Assembly: GCA_963700925.1 (NCBI GenBank) | Contig: OY969553.1 | Coordinates: 2,170,001 to 2,234,000 of the forward strand | Direction: 5' to 3' | Length of the DNA stretch: 64,000 nucleotides | DNA from: CAWJMD01 sp963700925 | GTDB lineage: Bacteria > Actinomycetota > Actinomycetes > Actinomycetales > CAWJMD01 | Shown: positions 16,637 through 25,101 of the stretch, in pieces | Layout: the number at the start of each line of letters is the position of its first letter | Numbering within the stretch: position 1 is the stretch's first letter | The notes under the pieces: model-generated | Told to the model about the DNA's origin: nothing | The model's database searches: none | Seen by the model: the letters and a program-made list of their open reading frames with translations, nothing else | Translations under genes and position numbers: made by a program

Positions 16637-18676
16637 TCAGGGCTCGAGCTCCTGCTGCCACAGCAGCGTAGCCACCCGCGTGGTCGCCGTCCCGAGCAGC
16701 CGGCGGAAGGTGCTGGACGGCAGGTCGAGGATCTCGGCCGCGCGTTCGAGGCTGGGTGCGGGCGACAGGTATGCGCGCACCAGGACGCGGTGCAGCCGGT
16801 GGTCGGCCGGGACGGCCTTGAGGGTGTCGGCGGCGTCCTGGACCAGGCCCTGCAGCAGCTTCACCCGGTCCGCTGCGGAGGTGACGCTGGCCGCTCGGCT
16901 CGCCACCAGCCGGGTGTCGAGCAGAGGGTTCGCGCGCAGTCGGTCAGGGCGGCTGTGGTCACGCAGGGCCTGCCGGACGGCCGCGCGGAAGTCGGTCTCC
17001 GATAGCACGCGCACGCCGTCGGTCTCGGTCGGCGCCTCGGCCGGTGGCGTGGCTCCGGTCTCCTGACGTGACAGGTTGGCGACCCACGTCGCAGGCGGCA
17101 CAGTTCGCCAGTCGTGCACGAAGACTCCGTAGGTGCGGCCTCCGACGGTGAAGTCGGCGCGCGGCGCGCGACGGTGGTCGCTGTAGGCACAGAGCTCTGC
17201 CCACTCCTGCGGGTTGGCGAACGGCAACAGGGTCACCGCCAGGCCGGCCGTCGTCAGGTAGTGCTGCGCCAGCTGGGCCGCGATCAGGTTCTGGACAGGT
17301 GAGACCGACTGGTAGTCGTTGCGCGACAACCAGTGTCGGACCAGTGTCGCGGTCTCTTTGAGCCGCAGCGGTGGGTGGCCTTCGAGCTCGGTGTAGGCGG
17401 CTGCCACCGCGGGGTCAACGTCGCGCTGGTCGGGTGCCACGGCTTCCAGAGCCAGCAGGCAGACTGCCCCGAGCACCTCCCCGGCGGCGTCAAGAATCAC
17501 CCGCCACGCGGCCGGCTGTCGAGCGAGCCAGTGGCGTGCCTGTGCCGCGGACTCCTCTCCCTCGTGTCGGGCCACCATGTCGGCGACTGCCGAGTCCTGA
17601 CCGGGCCGTAGTCCGTCCACCCGCAGATGTGCGGCGTCGTCCGGGACCACGAACGCACGGAGGAACGGGTGCAGGTACATGAGGTCGAGCAGGGCAGTCG
17701 CCTGTGTTGCGAGGTCGGCGCCGTCGAGCCGTCCCAGGAAGTAGGTGCGTGCCCTGTCGTGAAGCTCGCTGTGGCGCAACGGGTGTCGCCACTCCAGATC
17801 GCTGGCGAGCGCATCGCGGGTGAGGTCGTGCAGGTGCACCCCCTCCGCTCCGGCATCGACGAAGGGCAGGCCGCGTAACCAGGCGAACAGCTCTGCGGCG
17901 TCGGGCACGTCCAGGAGCGCCGCCAGCAGCGGCTCGTCCAGGACTCGGACCTGTGCCGCGGCCTCCAGCGCGGCTCGGTGGGTCTGGCTGGGAACGACGG
18001 CCAGCAACCGGTCGAGCAGCTCGCGCACGACGTCGGCAGTGGCACCTGGTGGCAGGGAACCCTTCTGCCGCACCACTTCACCGACCAGGGCGAGCGCGAG
18101 CGGGTGGCCGTGGGTGAAGGCGATCGCGGGCTCGTGGAGATCGGGTGGCACGCCACTGGCGGTCAGGAAGGATCCCGCCTCCGGCGTGCTGAGGTTGCCG
18201 AGCCGCAGCACGTGCAGCAACGGTGCCCAGCCGGGATCGGTGCGCCATCCGGTGGACGGGGGACGCTGGCCGGCGAGCACCAGCACGGAGTCCTCCGGCA
18301 GCTGCGGCGCGACGCGCTCGCGCACCGCATCGTCCAGCTCGGCCAGCAGCTCGTACCCGTCGAGCAGGACGACGAGACGAGTCGAGTCGGCCCGCTGCGC
18401 GAGCGGCGCCGACAACCGTTGCTCGAGAGCGTCAGCCATGGGCGGCAGGTCTCGGGCGTCGACCAGCACGCTGGTGACGCCGGCCTCGTCGCACGAGGCG
18501 GCGAACCGTCGCAGCAGCGTCGTCTTTCCCACGCCGGCGGGCCCGTGCACGAACACGACGGCACCCTGCCCGGATGGGGCCTGGACGAGGGAGTCGAACA
18601 GCTCGAGCTCAGCCGACCTGCCGACGAAACGCAGACGCCGACCGGCTGCGACGCGGTCTGCCATGGTGCCGGCCAT
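16637..18676 (-). CDS. STAND-type AAA/NB-ARC ATPase with C-terminal HTH
   Basis: This 679-residue protein resembles large ATP-dependent regulators. GPAGVGKT (45-52) is the Walker A motif in an ORC1/AAA_16-like module that begins RFVGRSAEL. RLVVLLDGYELL (about 100-111) is the Walker B-like segment, and THGHPLALALVGEVV is the typical winged-helix/GxP region of STAND proteins. The middle (about 350-550) contains no repeats I can name. The C-terminus (SPAPSLERAAEILDLPSSTF, about 636-655) looks like a helix-turn-helix, so a transcriptional role is likely. The ATG has GGAGG 4 nt upstream. No cognate effector gene is evident next to it. Confidence 0.8.
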   Translation of the reverse strand: MAGTMADRVAAGRRLRFVGRSAELELFDSLVQAPSGQGAVVFVHGPAGVGKTTLLRRFAASCDEAGVTSVLVDARDLPPMADALEQRLSAPLAQRADSTRLVVLLDGYELLAELDDAVRERVAPQLPEDSVLVLAGQRPPSTGWRTDPGWAPLLHVLRLGNLSTPEAGSFLTASGVPPDLHEPAIAFTHGHPLALALVGEVVRQKGSLPPGATADVVRELLDRLLAVVPSQTHRAALEAAAQVRVLDEPLLAALLDVPDAAELFAWLRGLPFVDAGAEGVHLHDLTRDALASDLEWRHPLRHSELHDRARTYFLGRLDGADLATQATALLDLMYLHPFLRAFVVPDDAAHLRVDGLRPGQDSAVADMVARHEGEESAAQARHWLARQPAAWRVILDAAGEVLGAVCLLALEAVAPDQRDVDPAVAAAYTELEGHPPLRLKETATLVRHWLSRNDYQSVSPVQNLIAAQLAQHYLTTAGLAVTLLPFANPQEWAELCAYSDHRRAPRADFTVGGRTYGVFVHDWRTVPPATWVANLSRQETGATPPAEAPTETDGVRVLSETDFRAAVRQALRDHSRPDRLRANPLLDTRLVASRAASVTSAADRVKLLQGLVQDAADTLKAVPADHRLHRVLVRAYLSPAPSLERAAEILDLPSSTFRRLLGTATTRVATLLWQQELEP

Positions 18677-18747
18677 CGATCCTCCGGTCGCGCTGCCGCA
18701 GGGACACCACGATCATCCTGCGGCGGCACTGGCCGGGCAAGCACATG

Positions 18748-18798
18748 CCACAGCCGCCGCGTTCCTGCTGACGAGTGGCAGGGACGCGGCGGCTGTGG
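18748..18798. terminator. Long hairpin, probable terminator
   Basis: Twenty-one-base arms (18748-18768 and 18778-18798) match with a single mismatch around a 9-nt loop. The hairpin lies 31 nt past the stop of the small secreted protein gene on the - strand and upstream of the STAND ATPase gene. There is no U-tract. Confidence 0.75.
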
Positions 18799-18828
18799 TG
18801 ATTCAGCAGCTCAGTGGGACTCAGCGGG

Positions 18829-19230
18829 TCAGAACTCCCAGTCGCTGCGGAGCTGCAGGCTCACGGTGGTGTTCGTGGTGCCGGTGTTCTGGGCGCACGC
18901 GGCGTAGGAGCCGGGGCCGGGGAAGGTGCCGTAGGCAGAGCGCAGCTCGGCGTTCCAGTTGTTCACGCGGGTGGGGGTGTTCACCACGACGACGCCGCCC
19001 CGCTGCAGCTTGAACTTGGCGCCCTGACCGGTGGCGAAGCCCTCGGCGCGGACCTGGTAGCCGGCGTACTGGGGTGCCGTGCAGACTCCCTGCCCGGGAG
19101 CGAGGGTGACCGAGGCGTACTGAGCAGCGGACGCGGAGCTCGCGCCGCCCAGGGTGATGGCGGCGACAGCGGCGGCGGCGGCGATGCCGGAACCGATGCG
19201 GGCGAAGCGGCGAGTTGCGGTGGTGGACAT
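18829..19230 (-). CDS. Small secreted protein of unknown function
   Basis: This 133-residue protein has a clear Sec signal peptide: basic MSTTATRRFARIG, an Ala-rich hydrophobic core, and a likely cleavage after ASA at about 35. The mature part is about 98 residues, rich in Asn/Thr/Gly, with only two cysteines (GQGVCTAPQYAG and YAACAQN), which could form one disulfide. The predicted structure is beta-rich. An AAGGAG ribosome binding site precedes the ATG at 19230. A strong hairpin follows the stop. No family is recognised; a small exported peptidoglycan- or surface-associated protein is the most that can be said. Confidence 0.8.
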   Translation of the reverse strand: MSTTATRRFARIGSGIAAAAAVAAITLGGASSASAAQYASVTLAPGQGVCTAPQYAGYQVRAEGFATGQGAKFKLQRGGVVVVNTPTRVNNWNAELRSAYGTFPGPGSYAACAQNTGTTNTTVSLQLRSDWEF

Positions 19231-19330
19231 GGGGTTCTCCTTGCGGTACGAGGTGCCCGGTGGTGGGCGGTGGACTTGACGAGCCAGAAGTTAGGTCCGC
19301 CAACTGCTCACTTCCCAGACCGGAATCCGC

Positions 19331-22234
19331 TCAGTTCCCGCCCACTTTTCGCTGCTTCGCGCCTGCCTCGTCCGCCTTGTCCGCGTCTTCTGCTTCTCGT
19401 ACGTCGATCTCTCGAGGCTGCGTCCCCCGTCCGAAGACCTGCTGCCCGTCCATCAGGACCGGCTCACCCTCCGCCTGCTCGGCCTCCATCCAGGTGGCAG
19501 TCCGGTGGCCCAGCCAGGTGACGACCGCGTCGAACACGGGGTCGGCGGGGTAGTCGGAGTGGCCGCGCAGCGGTGAGCGGGGGTAGTGGGGGCTCGCGGT
19601 CACCAGGTCCGGGTCCAGCAGCCTGACGTCGGGTCCGATCACCCACCACGACGACGGTGTGAGGCTCGGTGCCCCCATCCGCAGCCTCGTCCCGGCGATC
19701 CGCGCGTCCACGTCCTCGAACGTGGCCCAGCAGGGCACCCCGGGGCCGCACGACTGTCCTCGCGCAGGACGTCTGCTGCGGCGAGGCTGCTGTTCAGGGT
19801 CGGGCTGCTGGTCGGGGTCGGGACCAGGCGTCACGTCGTCCGATGCCGGCCAGCTCAGCACCGGGCCGCCCAGCGGGTCGGTCCATCGGTACAGGTTGCG
19901 CCAGCGACCGCCCAGGCTCTCGTACGTGCGGTGCAGGGCCTCGTACCCGAGGAAGGACGGGAACAGCCGGGAGAAGATGAACTGCAGCTGGGACCCGTAG
20001 GTGACCATCGCCAGCGCTTTCATCGTGCCCACGCTCGACGTTCGCCCACTCAGCAGCGCCGTGGCGGCCATGGTCACGACCGCGCCCTGGCTGTGACCCG
20101 AGAGCACGATGCTGCGCGCTCCCAGATCGGGGCTGTACAGCTCGTCGGCGCGCTGCGCGACACCGAGGACCGCGCGACCGCCGTACGGCGGCGGGCACAG
20201 CGGATGCGCGGTTCGCGGCCAGAACGAGACCAGGTCCCAGACGATGCCGGTCGCGGTCCGCATCGCCGGGTTTCGCCACGTCGCGAGGCCGAGTGCGAAC
20301 AGGCCGACTGCCACGCTGGAGACGATCGCCACGCCCAGCGCGATCAGAGGCGTGACCAGCGGACCGTCGACGGACGACGAGACGTCGTCGGAGGCTGCGA
20401 CCACCCGCCAGGCCGCCACGGCCGCAGCGCCCAGGACCAGAAGGGACCCGCCGACGACGATGGCGCCGGACGCGTGGTGGTAGCGGTAGCGGGCGTTGGC
20501 CGTCCGCCACTGTCGGGCCGTTTGGGCGATCCCGGCGGAGGCGGCGCGCTGTTCGGTGTTCTGGGAGCCGACGTAGTCGGCCTTCACCATCTCGGCGTAC
20601 TCGCGGGTGCTGGTGGCCTGCACGCACAGGGCGACCGCGACGAGAACGAGAAGTCCGGCCGCGAACAGGAACCATCCCAGCACGTCGACCAGCTCGGCGT
20701 CCTCGGTGCGGGTGCCACCTGCCGTGACGGCCCATCCGAGCGCCATGACGCCCGCAGCGGCGACCACGGCGGACAGGACCTTTCCGAAGTTCTTCCGCAT
20801 CACCCAGGCGATAGTGGGGAGGACACCGAGCGCGGCCATCACCACCCCGGCGCCCCAGAGGGCGGCCGAGGTCCAGTAGCTCACGCCGACGACGAAGGCG
20901 CCGGCTGCTGGTTCGACGTCCGCGCGACCGAGCGTGTTGGTGAACCAGAAGACGACGGCCGTGCCGAAGCCCGACATCAAGGCCACCGCCAGGTTGGTGA
21001 GCATCCAGGCGCCGAAGCCGAGCCAGAACGGCCTGAATGCACCGGGCACCGGCAGCGCTGACGTGCCGTGGCGCAGCGCCTTTCCCGCCGCGTCGGTGGT
21101 AGCTGCCAGGCAACCCACGAGGAGCACCACCAGCAGCAGGCCCAGACCGATGGCCAGCACGTTGGCCGCCGCTTCGAAGCCGAAGAGGCTGGACGTCGAC
21201 GCGGTGTCGGAGGCTCGAAGTCCCATCGTCAGTGAGGTGTGGCCGAGGCTGACCACCGCGAGCCCAGCACCGACTCGGCGGCTGATCACCCAGTAGGGGG
21301 CGACCGCCGCGCCCTCCGGTGGCTGCGGGTCCCTGACGACCATGCCGATCCCCACGACGAAGCCGAGGACGTTGCCGGCGAGCAGGAGCCACCCCGACCA
21401 GGCAAGCCATCCGGGCATCCCCGGCGCGATGCTCTCCGGAAGGTCGATCAGCACCAGGGCCCCGAGCAGTCCGCACGCGGCCAGCACGTGCGCCGCCCGT
21501 TGCGTATCGGCGTTCGCGGCCCCCTGCCAGAAGCTCGGGTCGGCGAAGCTGCCCGTCTTGCTGGTCCATCGACGCTGTCCGGCCTCACCGACCTTTTGCT
21601 TCGGGCCGACCCCTGCCGTGGACGGGCCAGGTGGCTCGTACAGGAAGGTCCGCGAACCCAGCACCCACAGCACGAGGACGACGAGCGCGGGTATGACGGC
21701 GGCGGCTGCGAGGCGCACACCCAGCGGGCGCTCCACGAACGCGCCGAGCCAGCCGGGAGCATCCGAGCAAGCCGTCGGGCACTGGACGGCGAGGAGGTCG
21801 AAGGCGAGGTACGCCGCGTTCGTCACCATGCTCAGGCTCAGGCCCAGCCCGATCAGCCGCAGGACTCCCTCGTTGACCCCGTGGTAGCGCCTGCGCTCCG
21901 CATCGTCGGTCGGGGCGAGCAACGCGAAGCGCGCCATGTTCACCAGCGCGAAGGGCAAAAGGATGAGCCACAGTGCACGAGTAGGGGATCCGGCTGTGAA
22001 CCGGCCCCAGTGGAACGCCTCGACCGCCCGGTCCACCTCGCCCGAGGTCAGCGCCGACCCGACCAGCGACCGCCGGCGGAAGACGCGCCCGACGTCATCA
22101 CCACTGACCTGCTCCGGGTGCGGGTCGTCGAGCATCGCCTCGGGCGGAGTGCCGCTCACGCCGTGAACGCGGAGCTCGGTCACCAGTCCTTTGACTCCCA
22201 CGATGCTGCCCCTCGAGTGCCGCAACTTGGACAT
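19331..22234 (-). CDS. Large multi-pass membrane protein with alpha/beta-hydrolase-like GHSQG motif
   Basis: This 967-residue protein begins with a soluble segment containing TELRVHGVSGTPPEAML, a start typical of hydrolase-like proteins. About 12-14 hydrophobic helices follow through residue 700. A cytosolic or external C-terminal domain then carries IVLSGHSQGAVV (nucleophile Ser about 715), the lipase/esterase signature, with later Asp and His candidates (PADPVFDAVVTWLGH). The Pro/Gln/Arg-rich tail is variable. It may act on lipids or acyl groups in the membrane, but substrate and family name are unknown to me. The start could instead be one of the GTG codons shortly downstream; the ATG at 22234 has a weak ribosome binding site. 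Confidence 0.78.
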   Translation of the reverse strand: MSKLRHSRGSIVGVKGLVTELRVHGVSGTPPEAMLDDPHPEQVSGDDVGRVFRRRSLVGSALTSGEVDRAVEAFHWGRFTAGSPTRALWLILLPFALVNMARFALLAPTDDAERRRYHGVNEGVLRLIGLGLSLSMVTNAAYLAFDLLAVQCPTACSDAPGWLGAFVERPLGVRLAAAAVIPALVVLVLWVLGSRTFLYEPPGPSTAGVGPKQKVGEAGQRRWTSKTGSFADPSFWQGAANADTQRAAHVLAACGLLGALVLIDLPESIAPGMPGWLAWSGWLLLAGNVLGFVVGIGMVVRDPQPPEGAAVAPYWVISRRVGAGLAVVSLGHTSLTMGLRASDTASTSSLFGFEAAANVLAIGLGLLLVVLLVGCLAATTDAAGKALRHGTSALPVPGAFRPFWLGFGAWMLTNLAVALMSGFGTAVVFWFTNTLGRADVEPAAGAFVVGVSYWTSAALWGAGVVMAALGVLPTIAWVMRKNFGKVLSAVVAAAGVMALGWAVTAGGTRTEDAELVDVLGWFLFAAGLLVLVAVALCVQATSTREYAEMVKADYVGSQNTEQRAASAGIAQTARQWRTANARYRYHHASGAIVVGGSLLVLGAAAVAAWRVVAASDDVSSSVDGPLVTPLIALGVAIVSSVAVGLFALGLATWRNPAMRTATGIVWDLVSFWPRTAHPLCPPPYGGRAVLGVAQRADELYSPDLGARSIVLSGHSQGAVVTMAATALLSGRTSSVGTMKALAMVTYGSQLQFIFSRLFPSFLGYEALHRTYESLGGRWRNLYRWTDPLGGPVLSWPASDDVTPGPDPDQQPDPEQQPRRSRRPARGQSCGPGVPCWATFEDVDARIAGTRLRMGAPSLTPSSWWVIGPDVRLLDPDLVTASPHYPRSPLRGHSDYPADPVFDAVVTWLGHRTATWMEAEQAEGEPVLMDGQQVFGRGTQPREIDVREAEDADKADEAGAKQRKVGGN

Positions 22235-22362
22235 ACCTGCAGTGCTCGGACACTAGTCCCGCCGCAGCTCGGACGTGGTCGGTTTCGAGCGGTCGCGGGG
22301 GACGGCGTGGCGGTCTAGCGTCATCGCCACCGCTCTCGGGCCGACCGCCAGGAGATGACGCC

Positions 22363-23838
22363 ATGACCACAGTCGAGCGCAGGACGTTCCTCAAGGCCGC
22401 AGCGGGAGGGGCCCTGATGGCCGGCCCCTTCTCGGGCCTCGTGGCCGGCGAGGCCATCGCCGCGCCGAGCGCTGCCGGTCACCGAGCACTCCGCCCGATT
22501 CCCGACCTGCGCGACGGCGTCGTGAGACTGCATCTGCCGGAAGGCTTCTCGTACCGGTCATTCCATGACACCGAGAAGGCGGCGACCGATCCACCATCCG
22601 TCATCCTGGACGACGGCACGGTCCTCCCCGGGCGCCATGACGGCATGGGCGCCTTCCGGGGTCGCAAGGGCGGTGTCGTCCTGGTCCGCAACCACGAGGT
22701 GAACAACCCCGGCCCGGCGTTCGGCCCGACGACGCCGTACGACTCGATGGCGCAGGGCGGCACGACGACCATCGGGGTGACGGGGACGGGCAGGGTGTTG
22801 AACGCGCACACGAGCCTGAGCGGCACGATGATGAACTGCAGCGGCGGCGTGATGCCCTGGGGCAGCTGGGTCACCTGCGAGGAGACCGTCAACGGTCCGG
22901 ACGTGGGACCTGACTTCACGACCACCCCCAACATCCCGCTCACCCAGCCGCACGGGTTCGTCTTCGAGGTGCCTTCGAGGGGCGTCGCCGACCCGGAGCC
23001 GATCACCAGTGCCGGCCGTTTCGCCCACGAGGCAGTGTCCTTCGACCCTCGCCACGGCGTCCTCTACCTGACCGAGGACAACTTCGCGTTCCCGTCCGGC
23101 TTCTACCGGTACATCCCCCACCACAACCCGATGAAGTCCGGACGGCTGGGCAACCGTGGCCGGCTGCAGATGCTGGCAGTGAAGGGTCAGCCGGAGGCCC
23201 ACCTGGAGGCGTCGCAGCCGCCCGGCACGACGTACCGGGTGCGGTGGGTCGACATCGACGACCCGGCGCCTGAGTTCCCGTACACCCCAGGCGAAACCGC
23301 GCCAACCGCCAACGACACCGCGCTGGTGCACGTCGGCAACCAGGGACGGGCACAGGGGGCGGCGCACTTCTCCCGCCTCGAGGGTCAGGCCTACGACGAC
23401 GGCGTCGTGTACTTCACCTCGACCCAGGGTGGCGGGGTTGCAGAGACCGGGCCCGACAGCGTGGGTGGCTACGGCAACGGCAGTGGGCAGGTCTGGGCCT
23501 ACGACACGCGCTCCGAGCGGCTGCGGCTCGTCTACGAGTCGCCCAGCCCCGACGTGCTCGACTTCCCCGACAACATCACGACGAGCAAGCACGGCACCCT
23601 CGTTCTCTGCGAGGACAACATCAACGACAACTACATCCGCGGGCTCAGCACTCGCGGAAGGCTTTCCGACATCGCGTTGAACCGGCTCGTCTCCTCGGTC
23701 ACCGGCGCAACGAGGTACAACGACGAGTTCGCCGGCTCGACCTTCAGCCCGGACGGGCGGACGCTCTTCGTCAACATCCAGGCCAGCGCGGGCATGACCT
23801 TCGCGATCTGGGGGCCGTGGCGCAGGATCGGGGTCTGA
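22363..23838 (+). CDS. PhoX-like DUF839 protein, Tat-exported
   Basis: This 491-residue protein belongs to the PhoX/DUF839 group, beta-propeller alkaline phosphatases that use iron and calcium. The N-terminus carries a twin-arginine signal (ERRTFLKAAAGGALMAG) consistent with export of a folded metalloprotein. Recognisable core motifs are RNHEVN (metal ligands), GGTTTIGV, WGSWVTCEETV, FAHEAVSFDPRHGVLYLTED and DGVVYFTSTQGG. AGGAG lies 6-7 nt upstream of the ATG. It is transcribed away from the membrane hydrolase gene across a 128-bp region. A phosphatase role is inferred from the family. Confidence 0.9.
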   Translation: MTTVERRTFLKAAAGGALMAGPFSGLVAGEAIAAPSAAGHRALRPIPDLRDGVVRLHLPEGFSYRSFHDTEKAATDPPSVILDDGTVLPGRHDGMGAFRGRKGGVVLVRNHEVNNPGPAFGPTTPYDSMAQGGTTTIGVTGTGRVLNAHTSLSGTMMNCSGGVMPWGSWVTCEETVNGPDVGPDFTTTPNIPLTQPHGFVFEVPSRGVADPEPITSAGRFAHEAVSFDPRHGVLYLTEDNFAFPSGFYRYIPHHNPMKSGRLGNRGRLQMLAVKGQPEAHLEASQPPGTTYRVRWVDIDDPAPEFPYTPGETAPTANDTALVHVGNQGRAQGAAHFSRLEGQAYDDGVVYFTSTQGGGVAETGPDSVGGYGNGSGQVWAYDTRSERLRLVYESPSPDVLDFPDNITTSKHGTLVLCEDNINDNYIRGLSTRGRLSDIALNRLVSSVTGATRYNDEFAGSTFSPDGRTLFVNIQASAGMTFAIWGPWRRIGV

Positions 23839-23867
23839 TCGACCTTCTCGATGCCGGCCGCGATCGC

Positions 23868-23908
23868 GCCGGAAGCTTTGATTCCTCTGAGGAACCAGAT
23901 CTTCCGGC
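23868..23908 (+). terminator. Possible terminator after the PhoX-like gene
   Basis: An 8-bp stem (23868-23875 with 23901-23908) encloses an inner short palindrome around 23883-23894. It lies 30 nt after the stop codon and before the small proline-rich ORF. No U-tract. Confidence 0.45.
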
Positions 23909-23979
23909 CCGATCAGTGGGTCTCGAGTCGCGCGTCCGAGCGAGCAGGGGGACGGTGTAGTCGGAAGGAGTTGACCGCA

Positions 23980-24162
23980 ATGACCGCCCCCCCGACGGAT
24001 CCGCAGCATCCCGTCCCGCCCTCTCCGGCCCCGACGCCTGGACCCATCCCGAACCCGGTGCCCGGGAGCCCCGACCCGACTGAACCGCCGATCCCAGGCC
24101 CGGGTCCGGACCCGATCCCGCCTGACCCGACCCAGCCGCAGCCGATGCCCCCACACGCGTGA
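23980..24162 (+). CDS. Proline-rich 60-residue protein
   Basis: This 60-residue ORF is preceded by a strong GGAAGGAG at 23963-23970 with 9-nt spacing to the ATG, which supports translation. Nearly half of the residues are proline, in P-x-P and PGP patterns (TPGPIPNPVPGSPDP), with Asp, Thr and Gln and almost no hydrophobic residues. It has no signal peptide or membrane segment, so it should be disordered or form polyproline helix. A second tiny ORF with its own ribosome binding site follows 12 nt later. Function unknown. An in-frame upstream ATG at 23851 exists but has no good site. Confidence 0.55.
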   Translation: MTAPPTDPQHPVPPSPAPTPGPIPNPVPGSPDPTEPPIPGPGPDPIPPDPTQPQPMPPHA

Positions 24163-24174
24163 CAGGAGGAGCAG

Positions 24175-24246
24175 GTGCCGAAGACGGTCGAGGCGCTGCA
24201 GAAGGCCAACGACCGCGAGAGCGCACGGAGCCTCCGGGAGGAGTAG
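24175..24246 (+). CDS. Very short 23-residue ORF with strong ribosome binding site
   Basis: GTG at 24175 follows AGGAGGAG (24164-24171) at good spacing and encodes MPKTVEALQKANDRESARSL plus REE before TAG. The product is charged and should form an amphipathic helix. It lies directly after the proline-rich ORF, forming a possible two-gene micro-operon, and before the convergent endonuclease/exonuclease/phosphatase gene. Too short for standard gene calling; whether it is made as a peptide is unproven. Confidence 0.4.
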   Translation: MPKTVEALQKANDRESARSLREE

Positions 24247-24265
24247 GCGCTGCGCGAGAAATGGC

Positions 24266-25027
24266 TCAGAGCGTGACCTCGAGGGCCCGGTGGTCCGAGA
24301 GAGGCAACGCCACGGCCCCGCCGGCGATCGGGCCGTGCCCCAGGTCGCCCGCCAGCAGCACGTGGTCGAGCTGGACGTGCGGGTGGGGCGCCCGAAAGGT
24401 GGGCGCAGAGACCAGCGACCGCATTCCGGTGGTGCGCTCGGCGTGGCGTTGACCCATGTTGAGGTCACCCATCAGCACCGCTGGGCGGTCCCACCTCGAC
24501 AGCTCGCGGACGACGCGCCAGAGCTGGCGGGTGTTGAACCCCAACACGAATGACAGGTGGGTCGTGGCGACCGTGAGCGGCCCGAGTGGCGTGTCGATGG
24601 ACGTGAACAGGGCGACCCTCGGCTCGTCCTTGATCAGCACCGGCCAGCGGCGTCCCGGGAAGATCATCGGTATCCGGCCACGCGTGCCGCCCAGGCGCAG
24701 GACGCGCCACGTGCGCACCGGGTACCGCGACAGCAGCGCGATGCCATAGGCAGCCGCGTCGGGCTGCTCGTCTCCGGTGGCCGCCGACCATGTGGCGCCT
24801 GGGGTGCCGGCGAGTGCAGCCACGAAGCGGTGGTCGCACGCGCCCATGGCCTCCGCGGCGATCGCCGTGAAGTCCGCTCCCTCCGAACGCTTCTGGTGCC
24901 GGTCTACTTCCTGCAGGGCCAGCACGTCGGCGTCGAGGGCGCGGACTGCCTCAGCGAAGCGATGTGGGTCGACCCGGCCGTCCTCGAGCGATCGGCCGTG
25001 CAGCATGTTGAAGGTCGCGAGACGCAC
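24266..25027 (-). CDS. Endonuclease/exonuclease/phosphatase (EEP) family hydrolase
   Basis: EEP proteins are Mg-dependent phosphoesterases acting on nucleic acids or phospholipid headgroups. This 253-residue protein shows the metal and catalytic residues in order: RLATFNMLHG (Asn), LALQEVDRHQ (Glu), GIALLSRYPV, TTHLS (His), VLMGDLNMG (Asp/Asn) and PLSDHRALEV (Asp/His). There is no signal peptide, so it is probably cytoplasmic. The start is GTG. It is transcribed away from the nucleotidyltransferase gene across 74 bp. The precise substrate cannot be told from sequence. Confidence 0.92.
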   Translation of the reverse strand: MRLATFNMLHGRSLEDGRVDPHRFAEAVRALDADVLALQEVDRHQKRSEGADFTAIAAEAMGACDHRFVAALAGTPGATWSAATGDEQPDAAAYGIALLSRYPVRTWRVLRLGGTRGRIPMIFPGRRWPVLIKDEPRVALFTSIDTPLGPLTVATTHLSFVLGFNTRQLWRVVRELSRWDRPAVLMGDLNMGQRHAERTTGMRSLVSAPTFRAPHPHVQLDHVLLAGDLGHGPIAGGAVALPLSDHRALEVTL

Positions 25028-25101
25028 CCAGCCAGGCTGCCGTGTCGGGGGCGGCGGTGCGACAGCGGGCCGCGCCGCAGCGTGCCGGGTAACGTCGCGG
25101 C

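Noticed and set aside
13347..17066. Very long + strand ORF (1239 aa) across tRNA-Leu and the GGDEF-EAL gene
   Set aside because: It reads through a tRNA gene and antisense to conserved domains; composition is shadow-like.
22558..24468. - strand ORF of 636 aa opposite the PhoX-like gene
   Set aside because: The + strand carries a Tat signal and clear PhoX motifs; this frame is antisense.
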